Assembly (NCBI RefSeq): GCF_002940205.1
Contig: NZ_MDSK01000009.1
Span: 1 to 64,000 of the forward strand
Length of the DNA stretch: 64,000 nucleotides
Reading direction: 5' to 3'
Source of the DNA: Xanthomonas arboricola pv. guizotiae
Lineage (GTDB): Bacteria > Pseudomonadota > Gammaproteobacteria > Xanthomonadales > Xanthomonadaceae
Position numbers and translations under genes: made by a program. The notes beneath the pieces were generated by a model. It saw only the letters and a list, made by a program, of their open reading frames with translations, searched no databases and was not told the DNA's origin. This document shows positions 61,710 to 64,000 of this stretch, in pieces; the stretch's first letter is position 1; the number at the start of each line of letters is the position of its first letter.

Positions 61710-62818
61710 AACTGGCCCTGGTGGTCCCGGGCGGCGTCGACCGCAGCGGCGAGGTCCGCGTAATCCCGGTGTTCCTGACCCTGATCGAATGGCTGGCGCG
61801 CCATCACCAGGTGCATGTGTTCGTGCTGCACCAGGAGCCGCTGCCCGGTACCTGGGCATTGCGTGGCGCCACCGTGCACAACATCGGCGCCAGGCGCACC
61901 CGCACGCGCGCGATCACCGCCATCGCCAGCGAACACCGGCGTGCTCCCTTCGATGTGATCCAGGCGATCTTTTCCGGCTATTGCAGTCTGATCGCGGTCG
62001 CCGCGGCAAGGCTGTTGCGCCGTCCAAGCGTGGTGCATATCGCCGGTGGCGAATTGGTCGCGTTGCATGGCATCGGCTATGGCGGCCGGCAGCGTTGGCG
62101 CGGGCGCCTGCGCGAAGCGGTGATCCTGCGCCTGGCCGACCGCGTCACCGCGGCCAGCGCGCCCATCCTGGAGTCGCTGACGGCGCTCGGCATCAACGCC
62201 CAGCGGGTGCCGCTGGGCGTGGATCTGCGGGCCTGGCCGCCGGCCGCGCCACGTGCACGCAGCGGCGGCATCGCCCGCTTGCTGCATGTGGCCAGCCTCA
62301 ATCCGGTCAAGGACCAGACCACCTTGCTGCAGGCGATGGCGGCGCTCAAACGCGCCGGTGTCGCCTTTACCCTGGACATGGTCGGCGTCGATACGCTGGA
62401 TGGTGCCATGCAGCGCCTGGTGCACCAGCTGGACCTGGGCGGGCAGGTGCGTTTTCTCGGTTTCAAGACCCAGCGCGAGTTGCGCCCGATCATGCAGACG
62501 GCCGACCTGCTGGTGCTGTCGTCCTTGCACGAAGCCGGCCCGCTGGTGCTGCTGGAAGCAGCAGTCGCCGGGGTGCCGAGCGTCGGCACCGCAGTCGGGC
62601 ATCTCGTCGAGTGGGCACCGGTGTGCGCGCTCGCGGTACCGCCGGGCGACTGGGCCGGGCTGGCAGAAGCGGTCCGCCAGGTCTTGGCCGACGACGAGCT
62701 GCGCCTGCGCCTGGCCTGGGCAGCGCAGTGCCGTGCGGTACGCGAGGACGCGGCGTTGACCGCGCGGCTGTTCGAGCAGCTGTATCGGCAACTGTGCGAG
62801 GCGCGGCCGCTGCGCTGA
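61706..62818 (+). CDS. family 4 (GT-B) glycosyltransferase
   Basis: The 370-residue protein has the GT4 layout: N-terminal KLALVVPGGVDRSGEVRV, the linker LLHVASLNPVKDQTTLL and the C-terminal SSLHEAGPLVLLEAAVAGVP donor-site motif. It is the last gene of the plus-strand polysaccharide operon. The start overlaps the previous stop. Confidence 0.9.
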   Translation: MKLALVVPGGVDRSGEVRVIPVFLTLIEWLARHHQVHVFVLHQEPLPGTWALRGATVHNIGARRTRTRAITAIASEHRRAPFDVIQAIFSGYCSLIAVAAARLLRRPSVVHIAGGELVALHGIGYGGRQRWRGRLREAVILRLADRVTAASAPILESLTALGINAQRVPLGVDLRAWPPAAPRARSGGIARLLHVASLNPVKDQTTLLQAMAALKRAGVAFTLDMVGVDTLDGAMQRLVHQLDLGGQVRFLGFKTQRELRPIMQTADLLVLSSLHEAGPLVLLEAAVAGVPSVGTAVGHLVEWAPVCALAVPPGDWAGLAEAVRQVLADDELRLRLAWAAQCRAVREDAALTARLFEQLYRQLCEARPLR

Positions 62819-63105
62819 CTGCGCCTGCAAGGACGCAGCCTGCATCGGCCGCCATGCAGACGCGTGGTGCAGCAACGCGGCTGTCAGGCCAAACATGGGG
62901 ACGTGATCGCAAGGATGATCGACTGAACAAGCCGGCAGCGTGCGCACGCCGGCTGCAGCCCTGGACTGGCCAACAAGGCGTCGCGAGCGGCCGATGGATG
63001 GATGCGGCCGGCGCGCCCGGAATCGGACTGTGCGGCCGATACCTGCCGCCTCCGGGCACCGCCGCGCCGGCCTGACGGTGAGCGCGGCAGTGTTGTCGGC
63101 CGCGC

Positions 63106-64000
63106 TCAGACTGGTTGCAGATAGCCGTCCAGCGCTGCACGCACCACGTACAGCATGTCGGTGCGCGGCACCGGCCGGGTCAGGCGCGTCATCACCCGGC
63201 GCAGCTGGGTCTGCCGCACCCACGGCTGGTCCTGAAGCCACAACTGTGTCTGCAGCATGTCGGCACGTTCCTTGCGGCTCTCGGCCGACGGTACCACCCG
63301 GTTGCGCAGGTACTGCCGTGCTTCGCCGAGCGAGCGTGACCATTCGATGCCGGGCAGGGCCGACAGCCACAGGTTGGAACACGAGGCGGTGGTCAGGGTC
63401 TGGCGGGCCGCACGCATGCGCAGCAGGCGTGGGCAATCGGCCTGCAGCCGCGCCATCACTGCCGACGGCACCACGCTGCGGTAATAACGTTGCAACAGCA
63501 GCAGCGGCGGCAACGCCCACCAGGGCGATGTGGTCGGGTCGTCCCACAACTGGTCCCAGTCGCGCGGGCCCATGCGCGTGGCCAGCAAGGCCAGGTCATG
63601 CAGATGCATCAGGCGGATGCTGCGCTGGCAGATGCCGCCGGCCGCATGCAGCAGCAGATGGCACATCAGCGCGCCGACCGACGGGTAGGGGTTCAAGCCC
63701 GGCTGCGCACGCTCCGGCAGGATGCGCGCGCTGATGTCCACGCTGCTCAGCGGCAGGCGTTCCTGGATGCGGGTATGCAGCTCGAGATTGATCGGCGCAT
63801 CGCGATGCTCGCCCAGCCCCGCGACCGCCTCGCCATGCAAAGGCTTGAACACCTGGTGCTTCCATTGTGCGAAGGAGGCCACGTAGCCAAGCTCGCACAA
63901 CAGCGCCGCCGCCGCGGGCGCATCCTCCGGCGCCACCAGCAGATCGATATCGGCCATCGGGCGATCGCCGGGCAGATAGACGCCGAGCCGATGCAGGGCG
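63106..64000 (-). CDS. nucleotidyltransferase-family protein (5' end outside the window)
   Basis: The visible part (about 298 codons) contains a nucleotidyltransferase active-site pattern near the right edge: RPMADIDLLVAPED with two acidic residues, then INLELHTR. This fits the NTP_transf_5 family, whose members are often encoded in surface polysaccharide loci. An ATG at 63957 opens the motif, but the frame continues to the window edge (VYLPGDRPMADID), so the true start lies beyond 64000. The gene is convergent with the polysaccharide operon, about 290 bases away. The function of the family is poorly known. Confidence 0.75.
   Translation of the reverse strand, partial: ALHRLGVYLPGDRPMADIDLLVAPEDAPAAAALLCELGYVASFAQWKHQVFKPLHGEAVAGLGEHRDAPINLELHTRIQERLPLSSVDISARILPERAQPGLNPYPSVGALMCHLLLHAAGGICQRSIRLMHLHDLALLATRMGPRDWDQLWDDPTTSPWWALPPLLLLQRYYRSVVPSAVMARLQADCPRLLRMRAARQTLTTASCSNLWLSALPGIEWSRSLGEARQYLRNRVVPSAESRKERADMLQTQLWLQDQPWVRQTQLRRVMTRLTRPVPRTDMLYVVRAALDGYLQPV

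Overview
The window looks like chromosome from a Xanthomonas-type gammaproteobacterium. The basis is the high G+C content, a protein ending in the XVIPCD secretion domain that is characteristic of Xanthomonadaceae type IV secretion effectors, and the style of the backbone genes. No rRNA or complete tRNA gene was found. All calls come from reading the sequence; no database was searched.

Positions 1 to about 19.7 kb are the right-hand part of a mobile genomic island, visibly less G+C-rich than the rest. It carries a tyrosine integrase, a MobA/MobL relaxase with a TraD-like partner and a probable oriT, but no conjugation pore or coupling protein in view, so it resembles an integrative mobilizable element. 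Its cargo is conflict-related: an OLD-family ATPase/nuclease, a RadC-like protein, a Dam-type methylase + HerA + NurA operon, a metallopeptidase T4SS effector with an upstream lipoprotein (candidate immunity protein), a compact reverse transcriptase coupled to a 40-residue hydrophobic peptide, and a NYN-domain protein. A fragment resembling the 3' end of a tRNA-Ser at about 19.69-19.72 kb may be the right attachment site. The left end lies outside the window.

From 19.9 to 37.3 kb is backbone rich in signalling: a secreted two-repeat protein, a catalase-like protein, two chemoreceptors (one soluble with twin PAS domains), a MarR-controlled flavin monooxygenase, two hybrid histidine kinases, a lone receiver protein and a KaiC-like double ATPase that overlaps one of the kinases.

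From 37.4 to 45.9 kb one minus-strand run reads outer-membrane barrel, ECF sigma factor, anti-sigma factor, subtilase, then ccmC-D-E-F-G-H-I for cytochrome c maturation. ccmA and ccmB are not in this run. From 46.4 to 48.9 kb a minus-strand trio encodes cytochrome b561, a Cyc2-like fused cytochrome/outer-membrane barrel and a small periplasmic cytochrome c, which suggests electron transfer across the outer membrane.

From 49.2 to 62.8 kb a plus-strand, mostly overlapping operon encodes a surface polysaccharide pathway: 3,4-ketoisomerase, acyltransferase and aminotransferase for a dTDP-3-acylamino-3,6-dideoxyhexose, a flippase, a polymerase-like protein, a Wzz-like protein, three glycosyltransferases, two methyltransferases, a beta-propeller protein, a FemAB/GNAT-like acyltransferase and an amidohydrolase. 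A convergent nucleotidyltransferase-like gene runs off the right edge.
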